Assembly (NCBI GenBank): GCA_025642075.2
Contig: JAODUO010000481.1
Coordinates: 270,001 to 334,000 of the forward strand
Direction of reading: 5' to 3'
From: Ridgeia piscesae
Lineage: Eukaryota; Annelida; Polychaeta; Sabellida; Siboglinidae
Length of the DNA: 64,000 bases
Positions 47,901-52,400 of the stretch are shown here, piece by piece; position 1 is the first letter of the stretch; each line of letters begins with the position of its first letter. The notes under the pieces are model-generated. The model had not been told where the DNA came from and made no database searches. It saw nothing but the letters and a program-made list of their open reading frames with translations. Made by a program: the position numbers and the translations under genes.

Positions 47901-48239
47901 AGAATGACTACAAAATAACACAAGTATATACTGACTTACGAAAGAAACTGCTTGACCATAAAACTGTTATAAAGTAAAATATTAATGACTAATGGTGGTT
48001 TATTGAAGTAAAATATTAACGACTGGTAAGAATGAATCAAGTTACCTTTCACTTTACATACCTGCTTTGGCACCAGATGATTGGCTTAACTGATTCTCCA
48101 GAGTTTTGTTTTGTGAGTCATTCTGGTGTGGCGACTGTTTGTGCACATGGGCTTTGTGTGCACTTTGCTGTGCTGGAGGAAGTCTGCAGAGTTCTCGTAT
48201 TTTATTCTCTATATCTTCGACGGTTGCATTATTTGCCAT
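4730..48239 (-). CDS. TUT4/TUT7: Terminal uridylyltransferase TUT4/TUT7 homologue, whole gene span
   Basis: Family knowledge: TUT4/TUT7 add uridines to RNA 3' ends (pre-let-7, deadenylated mRNA, LINE-1 RNA), mainly in the cytoplasm. The sequence shows about 25 exons with compatible phases and a predicted length of about 1425 residues (human paralogues are about 1500-1640). Order: basic N-terminus; C2H2 finger (residues about 212-237); N-terminal nucleotidyltransferase-like and PAP-associated module (about 310-560); acidic Ser/Thr linker (about 590-850); CCHC knuckle (about 854-867); active nucleotidyltransferase (about 930-1015) and PAP-associated module (about 1040-1200); CCHC knuckle (about 1230-1243); Gln-rich tail. 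Vertebrate proteins have one more C-terminal CCHC knuckle, which I did not find. As is common in invertebrates, a single gene probably stands for both vertebrate paralogues. About half of the gene span is tandem repeat. Confidence 0.93.
5108..5260. repeat. 22-bp minisatellite, left part
   Basis: Imperfect tandem copies of a pyrimidine-rich unit of about 22 bp with the core CTCTCTAGACATGTTGTCAC. It lies in the last intron of the TUT gene and is interrupted by the inverted-repeat element to its right. Confidence 0.85.
5261..6612. mobile_element. Non-autonomous DNA transposon (1352 bp) with 14-bp inverted ends
   Basis: The left end reads CATACATGTTAAGT and the right end ACTTAACATGTATG, an exact 14-bp inverted match. 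Directly outside both ends lies CTAGAC (5255-5260 and 6613-6618), a probable 6-bp target-site duplication within the host minisatellite. Subterminal DNA is rich in GCGGGAG/CTCCCGC motifs, especially 6485-6605. No transposase frame is present, so it would depend on an enzyme supplied elsewhere. A 6-bp duplication is unusual and does not by itself fix the superfamily. Because the host repeat contains CTAGAC in every unit, recombination between units could mimic a duplication. Confidence 0.75.
6613..6965. repeat. 22-bp minisatellite, right part
   Basis: Continuation of the array at 5108-5260 after the transposon, with units alternating CTCTCTAGACATGTTGTCAC and CTCCTTACACATG variants. The same sequence on both sides shows the element split one array. 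Confidence 0.85.
6966..7557. other. Intron sequence, nothing recognised
   Basis: TUT intron DNA between the 22-bp minisatellite and the donor-containing array. There are homopolymer runs (a C run near 7395, T-rich stretches) but no coding or RNA signal I can support. Confidence 0.4.
7558..7893 (-). repeat. 22-bp minisatellite carrying a repeated splice donor
   Basis: About 15 nearly identical 22-bp units directly follow the donor of TUT exon 24 (minus strand). Read on the minus strand the exon ends CTTGGG|GTAGGTAAAGT, and every unit repeats GGGGTAGGTAAAGT, so the same donor context occurs once per unit, and a second consensus-like donor (TAG|GTAAAG) is also repeated. Use of a downstream copy would add multiples of 22 nt and soon meet an in-frame TAA. 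The start of the array coincides with the exon boundary. Confidence 0.9.
7894..8054 (-). CDS. TUT4/TUT7: TUT exon 24: basic linker and polyglutamine tract
   Basis: The frame reads GSGVRRQGFDQMAGMNS followed by a run of 13 Gln, then Arg/His-interrupted Gln and PPQRGMRPVMTNRLG. Starting at 8054 after TTTCAG gives phase 1, matching exon 23, and the donor at 7893 leaves phase 0, matching exon 25. A stronger-looking acceptor (CTCTCTCAG) lies at 8083 but does not fit the incoming phase. The CAG tract may vary in length between alleles. Confidence 0.65.
8382..8425 (-). CDS. TUT4/TUT7: TUT exon 23: short basic linker exon (predicted)
   Basis: A 44-nt candidate exon with a good acceptor (TTCTGTTGTAG) and donor (GAG|GTGAGA) on the minus strand. 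It reads HGKQAAPRRDGGDR in the frame set by exon 22 (phase 2 in, phase 1 out) and is the piece that makes the phases of exons 22 and 24 agree. The composition, basic and Gly-rich after a zinc knuckle, suits the family, but it is too short for homology to prove it. Confidence 0.55.
9185..10040. mobile_element. Possible inverted-repeat element with GGGCCAGT ends
   Basis: A stretch rich in CTGGCCC/GGGCCAG motifs at 9188-9242 recurs in partly inverted form at 9984-10032, separated by about 740 bp of AT-rich non-coding DNA. The arrangement resembles subterminal inverted repeats of a non-autonomous transposon within the TUT intron. The ends and any target duplication are not clear. Confidence 0.35.
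10163..10272 (-). CDS. TUT4/TUT7: TUT exon 22: second CCHC zinc knuckle
   Basis: Reads EQLFDPQLLTDG, then PPNDKGCRICGKIGHIAKEC, PRN. The knuckle is C-x2-C-x4-H-x4-C and aligns with the C-terminal CCHC motif of TUT4/7, which contributes to RNA binding. The donor is AACAG|GTAATT (phase 2). The start at 10272 is the innermost of five equivalent acceptors spaced 48 bp apart (10272, 10320, 10368, 10416, 10464). The outermost, at 10464, has a good pyrimidine tract, so the exon may be up to 192 nt longer, always in frame. Confidence 0.9.
10246..10475 (-). repeat. 48-bp tandem repeat spanning the exon 22 acceptor
   Basis: Five copies of a 48-bp unit, each holding a splice acceptor (CTCCTACAG or CTCCTGCAG before GAG) plus the first coding bases of exon 22. 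Because 48 is divisible by three and no copy has a stop, the four extra copies read as EQLFDPQLLICCSLLQ repeats joined in frame to the zinc-knuckle exon. Either these are intronic with multiplied acceptors, or the exon itself has expanded. Confidence 0.92.
10944..11032 (-). CDS. TUT4/TUT7: TUT exon 21: end of the PAP-associated module
   Basis: Reads MNAFIMKALIKSRNVFGLPF then QHQHPHKSLA, with the first Met formed across the junction with exon 20. This matches the helix after the DPF...HNLG motif in TUT4/7. Acceptor GTTCCAG, donor GTACGT; phase 1 in and phase 0 out. Confidence 0.88.
11337..11425 (+). mobile_element. tRNA-like (SINE head) fragment
   Basis: CCCAGTGGTAGAGCAG resembles a pol III A box, and GGTGCTGAATCCTG, about 30 bases on, is a weak B-box match. 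This spacing suggests the decayed head of a tRNA-derived SINE. Too diverged to be called a tRNA gene, and no tail was recognised. Confidence 0.3.
11582..11629 (-). CDS. TUT4/TUT7: TUT exon 20: DPF-x-HSHNLGG motif
   Basis: A 48-nt exon encoding DPFNHSHNLGGALSRR. The His-Asn-Leu-Gly motif is diagnostic of the PAP-associated domain of Cid1-like enzymes. From memory of the yeast enzyme, a His at this place favours UTP over ATP, which agrees with a uridylyltransferase. Acceptor TTTACAG, donor GTAAGT, phase 1 on both sides. The giant 31-bp array starts only about 140 bp upstream in the gene direction. Confidence 0.92.
11771..21160. repeat. 9.4-kb minisatellite of 31-bp units
   Basis: About 300 tandem copies of a 31-bp unit with cores TATTGGGTCACTACTGCCCC and CTCATACTGTCA fill the TUT intron between exons 20 and 19. 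Two main variants (CATATTGGG and CACATTGGG) intermix. The left edge has CCACATATACT variants, and the right edge (about 20390-21150) is enriched in a shortened 21-bp unit lacking the ATTGGGTC segment. All three plus-strand frames are nearly free of stops over kilobases, a by-product of a stop-free unit whose length is not a multiple of three. Units in the middle (about 12470-19150) carry many one-base losses not seen at the edges. Confidence 0.98.
21695..21872 (-). CDS. TUT4/TUT7: TUT exon 19: PAP-associated core
   Basis: Reads RDVWPGLGQNKQSAADLWIG then LLQFYTEEFNFRELVVSVGR and ends FEKLWNGKCIAIE. The L-W-x-G-L-L-x-F-Y-x-E-E-F pattern and the IAIEDPF continuation into exon 20 are the clearest family signature in the gene. 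Acceptor TGTTTGCAG, donor GTGAGT; phase 0 in, phase 1 out. The 46-bp array begins within about 20 bp of this acceptor. Confidence 0.95.
21921..21998. repeat. Perfect 37-bp inverted repeat at array edge
   Basis: Two 37-base arms, 21921-21957 and 21962-21998, are exact reverse complements separated by four bases. The arms are one unit of the adjacent 46-bp array in opposite orientation, so the array starts with a head-to-head junction that could form a stable hairpin. Confidence 0.93.
21962..23850. repeat. 46-bp minisatellite
   Basis: About 40 tandem copies of a 46-bp unit with cores GTGCTCCAAGGGATGTTCTT and GTACAGCATTAGCAGGACCA, in the TUT intron between exons 19 and 18. Variants alternate AGCAGGACC, AGCAAGACC and AACAGGCCC. 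A few units near 22380-22660 are shortened. Confidence 0.97.
23960..25487. repeat. 25-bp minisatellite
   Basis: About 60 copies of a 25-bp unit with core CACCATACAGCACGTACCGA; variants have 24 or 26 bp. It lies in the same TUT intron as the 46-bp array. Long open frames on both strands are products of the stop-free unit and have no protein support. Confidence 0.97.
25721..25795 (-). CDS. TUT4/TUT7: TUT exon 18: catalytic-module segment LYDGEKPERVIDGWN
   Basis: A 75-nt exon encoding LYDGEKPERVIDGWNSWFYD DLNTL, matching the segment after PPVLPVLQE in TUT4/7. Acceptor TTGCTGCAG, donor GTATGT, phase 0 on both sides. It stands alone between two minisatellites (25-bp array on one side, 49-bp array on the other). 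Confidence 0.93.
25862..27630. repeat. 49-bp minisatellite
   Basis: About 36 copies of a 49-bp unit with cores GACTAGTGTAGTTGTATGTG and ACATGGCCACTACTAAGTGA, in the intron between exons 18 and 17. Left units mostly have GACGCAAC and right units mostly GACACAAC, a gradient expected from local amplification. Confidence 0.97.
28075..28188 (-). CDS. TUT4/TUT7: TUT exon 17: GDASRGSLSSYAY helix region
   Basis: Reads VCEIGDASRGSLSSYAYILM then VLYYMQHTDPPVLPVLQE. The R-G-S-L-S-S-Y-A-x-x-L-M pattern is the conserved helix of the central domain in TUT4/7 and Cid1-like enzymes. Acceptor CTGTTGTAG, donor GTTAGT (non-consensus third base), phase 0 on both sides. Confidence 0.95.
28569..28658 (-). CDS. 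TUT4/TUT7: TUT exon 16: NTRMLSAYAAIDPRV segment
   Basis: Reads AQQNTRMLSAYAAIDPRVKT then IGYAMKVLAK, continuing the palm domain after DISLYNTL of exon 15. Acceptor TGTCTGCAG, donor GTACAG, phase 0 on both sides. Confidence 0.94.
28953..30170. mobile_element. Foldback element with long imperfect inverted repeats
   Basis: GCTTGGGCAAGG at 28953-28964 is mirrored by CCTTGCCCAAGC at 30159-30170. Further in, 29104-29127 and 30112-30135 are a perfect 24-bp inverted match, and the GCTAGCGCGAGC region near 29195 pairs imperfectly with 30055-30075. Arms extend about 250 bp with indels, around a non-coding centre of about 800 bp. This is the architecture of a non-autonomous foldback or MITE-like DNA element. 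A third copy of the end motif lies at 30436-30447. Confidence 0.7.
30225..30278 (-). pseudogene. Duplicated fragment of TUT exon 11
   Basis: These 54 bases repeat 40149-40202 of exon 11 with three mismatches, reading YEYICDHLRAVYGYFGIA against YEYICDRLRAAYGYFGIA. Two of the three changes alter the residue (Arg to His, Ala to Val). Flanking sequence does not match and no splice sites frame it. It lies between two copies of the CCTTGCCCAAGC end motif of the neighbouring foldback element, which suggests movement with or by that element. Confidence 0.8.
30361..30435. repeat. (TA)n microsatellite
   Basis: Nearly pure AT dinucleotide tract of about 75 bp, self-complementary, in the intron between TUT exons 16 and 15. 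Confidence 0.98.
30558..30719 (-). CDS. TUT4/TUT7: TUT exon 15: third catalytic aspartate (DISLYNTL)
   Basis: Begins GLDCADIMEKLTRTLKKNK, passes through AIPTAKVPIVKFRH and ends DGDISLYNTL. The Asp in GDISLYN is the third metal-binding carboxylate of the nucleotidyltransferase fold. Acceptor CATTGACAG at 30720, donor GTGAGG at 30557, phase 0 on both sides. The acceptor and the first 32 exon bases are the sequence that has been tandemly multiplied upstream. Confidence 0.95.
30720..31625 (-). repeat. 71-bp minisatellite multiplying the exon 15 acceptor
   Basis: About 12 near-identical 71-bp units directly upstream (gene direction) of exon 15. Each contains the intron end CCCACATTGACAG, followed by the first 32 coding bases through GAGAAGTT, then AACTTACCTGTCAC. 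The last unit passes into the real exon without a break. Because 71 is not a multiple of three, splicing to an upstream copy and reading through would reach a stop in the next unit. On the opposite strand each unit also contains GACAG|GTAAGT, a strong donor-like site. Confidence 0.95.
31665..33885. repeat. 44-bp G-rich minisatellite, left part
   Basis: About 50 copies of a unit of about 44 bp with cores AGTGACAGTGAACTGTGTGT and CAAGGGGTGGGTGGGGAG. The three closely spaced G runs per unit give the plus strand quadruplex potential. CAGTGAACTGTG contributes a short internal palindrome. It lies in the large intron between exons 15 and 14. Confidence 0.97.
33890..36050. mobile_element. hAT-like non-autonomous element splitting the 44-bp array
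   Basis: Left sequence TAGTGCTGGTTCGATAGCAG with many CGATACC/TCGATAC motifs recurs at about 34030, and the right part (about 35695-35850) is rich in inverted GGTATCGAAGGTATC motifs. Such GATAC-rich inverted ends are typical of hAT-type elements. The same 44-bp minisatellite occurs on both sides. No intact transposase is present; a short minus-strand frame near 34830-35060 with two CxxC-like pairs may be a relic. The right part (about 35100-36050) has improbable homopolymer runs and may be poor consensus. Ends and target duplication are unresolved. Confidence 0.5.
36050..36710. repeat. 44-bp G-rich minisatellite, right part
   Basis: Same unit as 31665-33885, regular at 36050-36230 and then heavily eroded by single-base losses and G-run changes until about 36660. 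The erosion looks more like sequencing noise than mutation. Confidence 0.9.
36917..37014 (-). CDS. TUT4/TUT7: TUT exon 14: catalytic GSS...SDMD motif
   Basis: Reads TASLNLFGSSCNGFGFRHSD then MDICMTLADATAD. It contains the nucleotide-binding G-S and the two metal-binding aspartates D-M-D of the active DNA polymerase beta-like nucleotidyltransferase fold. Acceptor GTGTCAG, donor GTAAGC; phase 1 in, phase 0 out. With exon 15 this completes an intact catalytic triad. Confidence 0.96.
37793..37879 (-). CDS. TUT4/TUT7: TUT exon 13: helix before the active domain
   Basis: Reads EDFSPTQYEMDARNRAIKEL QAYIQRGQP, the amphipathic segment between the first zinc knuckle and the active nucleotidyltransferase core. 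Acceptor GTTCACAG, donor GTAAGT, phase 1 on both sides. Confidence 0.88.
38146..38190. repeat. (AT)n then poly-A microsatellite
   Basis: Short AT dinucleotide tract followed by a run of A in the intron between exons 13 and 12. Confidence 0.95.
38290..38437 (-). CDS. TUT4/TUT7: TUT exon 12: first CCHC zinc knuckle
   Basis: Reads GPALVCSSCKKEGHLEDNCP then DDLLPPLKQLPPITPRHREM and LEAVLKQVQ. The knuckle is C-x2-C-x4-H-x4-C, followed by the LPPL/LPPI-type linker that introduces the catalytic module in TUT4/7. Acceptor GTGGCCAG, donor GTAAGT; phase 0 in, phase 1 out. Confidence 0.95.
39329..40254 (-). CDS. TUT4/TUT7: TUT exon 11: end of N-terminal module and acidic linker
   Basis: The longest exon (926 nt). 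It starts DPFISKRNIARTLSGIQIYE then YICDRLRAAYGYFGIA, matching the end of the N-terminal PAP-associated domain (DPF-x3-RN-x-AR). It then becomes a long Ser/Thr/Asp/Glu-rich disordered linker and ends FSFTPETLFDGK. Linker sequence is expected to diverge between species. Acceptor TTATTTTAG, donor GTAAGA; phase 1 in, phase 0 out. A 54-bp piece of its start is duplicated at 30225-30278. Confidence 0.95.
40566..40737 (-). CDS. TUT4/TUT7: TUT exon 10: N-terminal PAP-associated core
   Basis: Begins GAIWQCHNTSSVGELWIQML then QFYALKFNNEATVISLRQRV. The VGELW-x-x-x-L-x-F-Y pattern mirrors exon 19 of the active module, showing the internal duplication typical of TUT4/7. Acceptor TTGGTGTAG, donor after CAGG (GTAGGG); phase 0 in, phase 1 out. 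Confidence 0.93.
41278..41352 (-). CDS. TUT4/TUT7: TUT exon 9: charged insert of the N-terminal module
   Basis: Reads LVQSTGEEKEKEKDPDVYFT DIDNL, a Lys/Glu-rich surface insert that occupies the position of exon 18 in the active copy. Acceptor ATCTTTGCAG, donor GTAGGT, phase 0 on both sides. Confidence 0.85.
41430..41590. repeat. Degenerate CAATTCCAATT repeat
   Basis: Irregular tandem and dispersed copies of TTCAATTCCAATTCAATTTG-like words in the intron between exons 9 and 8. Confidence 0.8.
41935..42048 (-). CDS. TUT4/TUT7: TUT exon 8: N-terminal module helix (LPAYAFSVMTVYFLQQ)
   Basis: Reads LCHLDRQHEGTLPAYAFSVM then TVYFLQQCQPPVLPVLHE, the paralogous counterpart of exon 17. Acceptor TGTGTTGCAG, donor GTGGGT, phase 0 on both sides. 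Exon lengths (114 nt) are identical in the two modules, in line with an ancient internal duplication. Confidence 0.93.
42402..42592 (-). CDS. TUT4/TUT7: TUT exon 7: N-terminal module palm region
   Basis: Begins GFFSDVTSDFTAELPYLLCH then SADVTCRINLATVAACKTSQ and ends VDPRVVQLGVGFRYWGK. Where the active copy has DISLYN, this exon has CRINLA, so the third catalytic Asp is replaced by Asn, as expected of the inactive N-terminal module. Acceptor TATGTCCAG, donor GTCAGT; phase 1 in, phase 0 out. Confidence 0.93.
42593..44506. other. Intron between exons 7 and 6
   Basis: 1.9-kb intron without coding sequence I can support. It holds a triplicated unit of about 58 bp at 43888-44045 (core TGGTTTCTTTGTGGAGA, then TTCATTCTATTTAAATTTAA) and otherwise ordinary AT-rich DNA. 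Confidence 0.6.
44507..44644 (-). CDS. TUT4/TUT7: TUT exon 6: pseudocatalytic nucleotidyltransferase motif
   Basis: Reads ELELTLYGSTVSGFALKDSD then VNMTVTEYESPTVLKRLYDV LKTDDS. Aligned with exon 14 (LFGSSCNGFGFRHSDMD), the second metal-binding Asp is Asn (SDVN instead of SDMD). Together with exon 7 this leaves only one of three carboxylates, so this module should not catalyse transfer. In vertebrate TUT4/7 the equivalent module binds Lin28 and pre-let-7. Acceptor TGTTGTTAG, donor GTAAGA, phase 1 on both sides. Confidence 0.94.
44856..45051. repeat. (CTAA)n tetranucleotide array
   Basis: About 200 bp of ACTA/CTAA repeat that changes into ACTAGGTA and ACTAAGTA variants at its right end, about 210 bp upstream (gene direction) of exon 6. 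On the gene strand it reads (TTAG)n, a run of minimal acceptor-like AGs. Confidence 0.97.
45294..45471 (-). CDS. TUT4/TUT7: TUT exon 5: helical segment before the pseudocatalytic core
   Basis: Begins IKSNDIILNNLPPPTSAQCA then AVTALLQQVFTEQALSADGL and ends VQATVKEFAKQHFP. The LPPPT-x-x-Q start parallels LPPIT-x-R-H of exon 12 in the active half. Acceptor TTATTTTTCAG, donor GTAATT; phase 0 in, phase 1 out. Confidence 0.9.
46130..46428 (-). repeat. Tandem repeat multiplying the exon 4 donor
   Basis: About six or seven units of 40-50 bp follow exon 4. On the minus strand they alternate GACTCAAGGCC|GTAAGTAAC and GATTCCAGGCA|GTAAGTAAC, so the exon end and its donor recur. Intact GTAAGT copies sit near 46428, 46384, 46347, 46208 and 46160; two others are mutated (GGCAGAACTAAC near 46290 and GGCTAAAAGTAG near 46250). 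Spacing is not a multiple of three, so most downstream donors would change the frame. Confidence 0.88.
46429..46617 (-). CDS. TUT4/TUT7: TUT exon 4: C2H2 zinc finger
   Basis: Begins FCFKGTATSSLAKTCDFDDA then FTLQKSLRFPNARYYCRLCS and ends KHMHDTRHMRLKA. The finger is C-x2-C-x12-H-x5-H, the spacing of U1/matrin-type RNA- or dsRNA-binding fingers, and is the N-terminal finger of TUT4/7. Acceptor AACATTAG, donor GTAAGT, phase 0 on both sides. Confidence 0.93.
46934..47001 (-). CDS. TUT4/TUT7: TUT exon 3: short exon before the zinc finger
   Basis: 68-nt exon reading DMNLPDKNLQEKFERDGMFQ LKK. Acceptor TTTATAG, donor GTAAAC; phase 1 in and phase 0 out, which joins exons 2 and 4 correctly. The E-K-F-x-R-D-G-x-F-Q pattern resembles the helix before the finger in TUT4/7. 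Confidence 0.82.
47498..47812 (-). CDS. TUT4/TUT7: TUT exon 2: basic disordered N-terminus
   Basis: Begins EGKGRKSKKRKGSQGQYVEE, and the middle and end are rich in Ser, Arg, Gln and Gly (for example RPRSSQQRGRRGGGRQ). No fold is expected; the basic KSKKRK stretch could bind RNA or act as a nuclear signal. Acceptor CTCTCTAG, donor GTGAAT, phase 1 on both sides. Confidence 0.85.
48062..48239 (-). CDS. TUT4/TUT7: TUT exon 1: start codon and N-terminus
   Basis: ATG at 48239-48237 opens MANNATVEDIENKIRELCRL then PPAQQSAHKAHVHKQSPHQN. The purine-rich context before ATG and the donor CAG|GTATGT with phase 1, matching exon 2, support this start. The predicted amphipathic helix (EDIENKIRELC) is the only structural hint. 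An additional upstream non-coding exon cannot be excluded. Confidence 0.8.
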
Positions 48240-49350
48240 CCTGCGACTAGGTTGTAGACATAGAACTATACTAGTTTATGTGTAGTTTATAACCCGGCTA
48301 TAAAAATATATTTATTTACAATTTGTCGTATTGTTGAAAAACTTAATATAAATTAAACATCCATCTACATTTACCCGTTGCCCACGTGTAACTGATGTCG
48401 GTCAAAGTTCACAAAAAGTGATGCATTGCTTGAGAAGACAGTGCGGCACCAGGTTTGCCACAGCTACGTTTTGTGACTGTGTCTGGCTAGTGTTACACTG
48501 CCGGTTGTGCACTACACTACCGTCTACACTACAGACGAGACGGTCTGCTGTTTTGATCACACCCACTCTCCTGTATATGTATCTTGTACACACACCGTCG
48601 AAACTTTATAAAAATTGCGATTAACAATGGTTATGCTCATATTAATGACACATACTGCGTTCATGTTAATGCGCTGAAAGCATTGGCATTTGTTTAGTTA
48701 CTGTCAAAGCTTCTCGCAAGCCAATGGTAATCGAAGCCAATGGTCGTTAAACTCAGTTTGGTTAACGAATTGCATTCCCAGGACTGTCTACTAAAAAATT
48801 GTCAACACGAACATTTTACTTTAACAAAAATAATGCATGTTCGTTTTATTAGTATATTTATATGTTTACTTTTATTTCGTGCACAATAACTAATAATTAC
48901 TGAACAATTTATAAAACTTAGACGTTATAAAGTTCCCCAACTATTATTGAGTACATGTACCACGTATTGAATGCGGTGGTCCAAGAACGAAAATATTTTA
49001 CCGGAAACTTAAGTATGGTTTACAGTAACTCCGCTAGGATCTAACCTTGCGGGGACAATTTACGAATTGTTTTAATAGTCCACCTAATTAGAAGTTTGTA
49101 CTATTTTATATTATGCTGTCAGAATTACTCCTGAACAACATTGTTATTTTAATATGAAGACTACTATTTTCATAACATAATTTATCTCGCTATAGCGTGA
49201 TCTAAGTGAAAACAAACATGGCGCACATTTCATGCGATCGTTTCCTGATGCTGTCGAGTTTTGGCTATCAGATAGCTCTGTATTGAGAACGAAATTGTTT
49301 TCTTTGTTGACTAATATTTGTCATGGTTATATTGTAGAAATTCATACAAT
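48240..49350. promoter_or_regulatory. Intergenic region between divergent TUT and REXO1 genes
   Basis: 1111 bp separate the two divergently read start codons, so both 5' UTRs and core promoters should fit here unless distal non-coding exons exist. No strong TATA box or other motif stands out. Bidirectional function is inferred from geometry only. Confidence 0.5.
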
Positions 49351-49465
49351 ATGTTCGCCTCTGCCGGCTATTTTCGTGGCTTGCCCTGTCCATATTTTGC
49401 CAGTGGTCTATGTGAAAGAAAATACTGCCATTTTCGGCATGTCAAACAACCAGATGACACAAATG
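49351..49465 (+). CDS. REXO1: REXO1 exon 1: start and CCCH zinc finger
   Basis: ATG at 49351 opens [20 protein letters not shown] then [18 protein letters not shown]. The finger is C-x7-C-x4-C-x3-H, and the start resembles human REXO1 (a short aromatic N-terminus, then C-P-Y and C-H-F-R-H). The donor ATG|GTAAGA leaves phase 1. An open frame starting upstream at 49232 is in a different frame and ends after this exon. Confidence 0.93.
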
Positions 49466-52400
49466 GTAAGAAACACGCTAAAAGCCACCATTATATTGGC
49501 ACATATCGAGAATATTGCCATATAATATTTTTAATATATTTTATGCAATTTTCGGTAATCACAGGATTGTAAAATTATTTCGTATTGATTTCATAGACAG
49601 TTTAAAAAATGCCTAAAATATGACTCGAGACTAGCCTTTTTTGTGACTACATTTTTGCTTAGTGATGATCCCATTGCCCATTGTTGGCATGGCCCCGCTC
49701 TGAACATATATGCCCACTTATGCTACAAACAGTTTATATAGCATAAATGGTAGGACAATATTTTGTACGGGCCTATTTTGTATTACCAGCATATGTCGCT
49801 AATAATCATTTGGTACTTTTTCCAATTGATTTGAAATTGTTTTGAACTGTTTATAGGCATTTAACCACACAAAAATATATCTTATAAATCGCTTGTTTAG
49901 CTAAAAAGAGTCATTCACACCATCTGTTGCCATCATGTTCGGTATTCTGCCACTCGGTGACTAGTAGAAACTGACTACCAATCAGAACTGCCAGATTCTG
50001 TTGAAAGTCCCAATTAAAACGTTACTAAATCGTGAAACTTTTGGTCAGCCTCAGTGCCTTTTTTAGTAAGTTTCACTTCTAGAAAATCCTCTACATATTT
50101 CATGCTTTAAAATGTCAGTTTGTGTACATTTTATTGATTATGTACAGTGTTTTCTGTTGGATGTTTCATTTATTTTGATACCCATTAATTGATTTTCATA
50201 TACACACACCCGCACATACACATACCCACACAAACACGGTTATCAGTAAAGTTAAAAAACATTAATTATGTCTTGACTTTGTTTGAAGACCCAACATTCT
50301 GTTTTGTGCCATATTTGCCAAAGACTATTTCTATGATGAATGTAAAAATATATTTAACTTGACAAAAACCTCATCCTTGCACACCAGGGGTCCATGTGGC
50401 TGATATATCAGCACCAGCTTCTCCTTCTTTCATTAAATGACCTTGGTCAACTTGCTGACCATTATTGTCATTGGTTTTTTAGAGTTGTCCTTCTCTAGAA
50501 TTAGTGAGTCCACTACATGTTACACATTTACCCCCTGTGTGGGATCTTTTACCTCCCCTGGCATAGACACCAGACTTTTAGTGTCTCTTCCGAAAGAAAC
50601 AGGCAAATGTGGGGTTACGAAATTGCCTAAGTTTCGAAATGGCAGCAGGTAGGATTGAACCACCGTGCCCTCGATTGATAGTCCGGCGCTCTACCGCATG
50701 ACCACCACTCCCACAACTCTTCTCTACCCATGACATATTAACATCAACCAATGACGACCATACCCCAGCAGGCTTCCACTCATATGATATAATAATTTTG
50801 GTTATTTCAACCACACACTGCTTGTGTTACATGGAATGTTTAGGACATAAGTACTAAATGGGTCATTATATTGGGATTCCCACCAGTTGTGTATCCATCT
50901 GCAAATTGGGATAGGTGCATACGCTGTTCCGACAGCTGATGCAGTAGCGAATAGCAAATCCAATAGCTATGTTTGTGTAGTTTGACTCCGCACCCTCCAC
51001 AGCTTTATGGAGACGATCGGCCGTAGTAGCGGAACAACCCCTGGCCTGTAAAAATTTAGGGTTACAAAATATGATTGTTGCCTTTAAAATAATTTTTAAA
51101 AGTTAATATCTGTTCAACACTTTGGTAGCTTGCCTGTGCTTGAAGTCTAAGTGAAATTATCTTTATAAATCTGAATTAAATTTACTCTAAAATTAGTGTC
51201 TTAGTATTCAGAACATTTCTAGCCTTCTATCATTCTGTTAAGTGATTCTTCGTTGTGTTTTTCTGTACATTTTCTGCATTGTTTGTTGCAAGTTTTTTCC
51301 ACCACCTAGGTTGACACTGGCATTTAACACAGCAGGAGTCTGTATGGGTTGGTGTTTCAGCCATGCCTGAAATTGCAATCGTGGAATATATATTTTCTAT
51401 ATGTTTTAATATTTTGTAAAGATAATAATCTTACCTACAAACTTGTTGCTGGATATTTGCAGGAATTTTATTTTCATTTTAATTATTACTGTTGAAGATT
51501 GTAAATGCTTAAACTTGCAATGAGATTTATTTTATGGCATAGTAAAATAATAATCTTATCTATAAATATGTGTCTGTGTGTATCCAAAATGTATTTATTT
51601 TTAGTTATTCCCATTTGAACATCACTAATGCATCAAGCAATGTAAATGTGGTTTTGTGTATAAGGCAAGGTTGAGTATTCACAGTGTTCAGACATAAAAA
51701 CTAAACACGGTTCATGTACCAGGTAGTCATCCAGTGACAAGTTTAGATAGATTTTTGTCTCTACTGTAAAATAAAAAATAAATTCCATGAGTGTCATTTC
51801 AGGTAAAGCGGGAAACATCGACTCACAGTCGCCTGCCATAATGAAAGGCTGGTGGCTCAGTGGAATTGACAACAGTGATGTCACCAACCTCTGACGAACT
51901 TATTGTTTTGTGACATACAAATTATCATGTTTGAGCATGCTCATTGACATGAAATTGCAATTACCAGATTATATTTGGCACATTACTTCACAAGTGTGTT
52001 AAGTTAATGTATACAAAGTATTGGAGAAATAAAACCATTATTTTGCTTACTCTTTAACAAACTACAACTATTTCATATGTCATTTTACCATCTGTTACAA
52101 ATATATCGGCCTTATAGTACAGTCATGAATAGCCGTTAACAATTTCCAATACTTGAGGACATTTATTGGAGTTGTGTCACGCAGCCAGGTGTTCTTGGAA
52201 TACCATGACAAACAGGAACGGTAAAGTTTGTTCTTTCAGCCTGCAGTGATACATGTCCAGAAGTCAAATTACACAAATAATGTCAGTGTACAAGTATTGT
52301 GATTCAGTGAAACTATTAGAATAGATTACATTTTTTACAATATGACGATTATAATTATGATTAGAAATTAGACTTTGTACATTTAACGACTTTACAAGAC

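Noticed and set aside
50640..50715. A functional tRNA gene on the minus strand
   Set aside because: A and B boxes are present, but no acceptor stem or full cloverleaf can be drawn and a SINE body follows.
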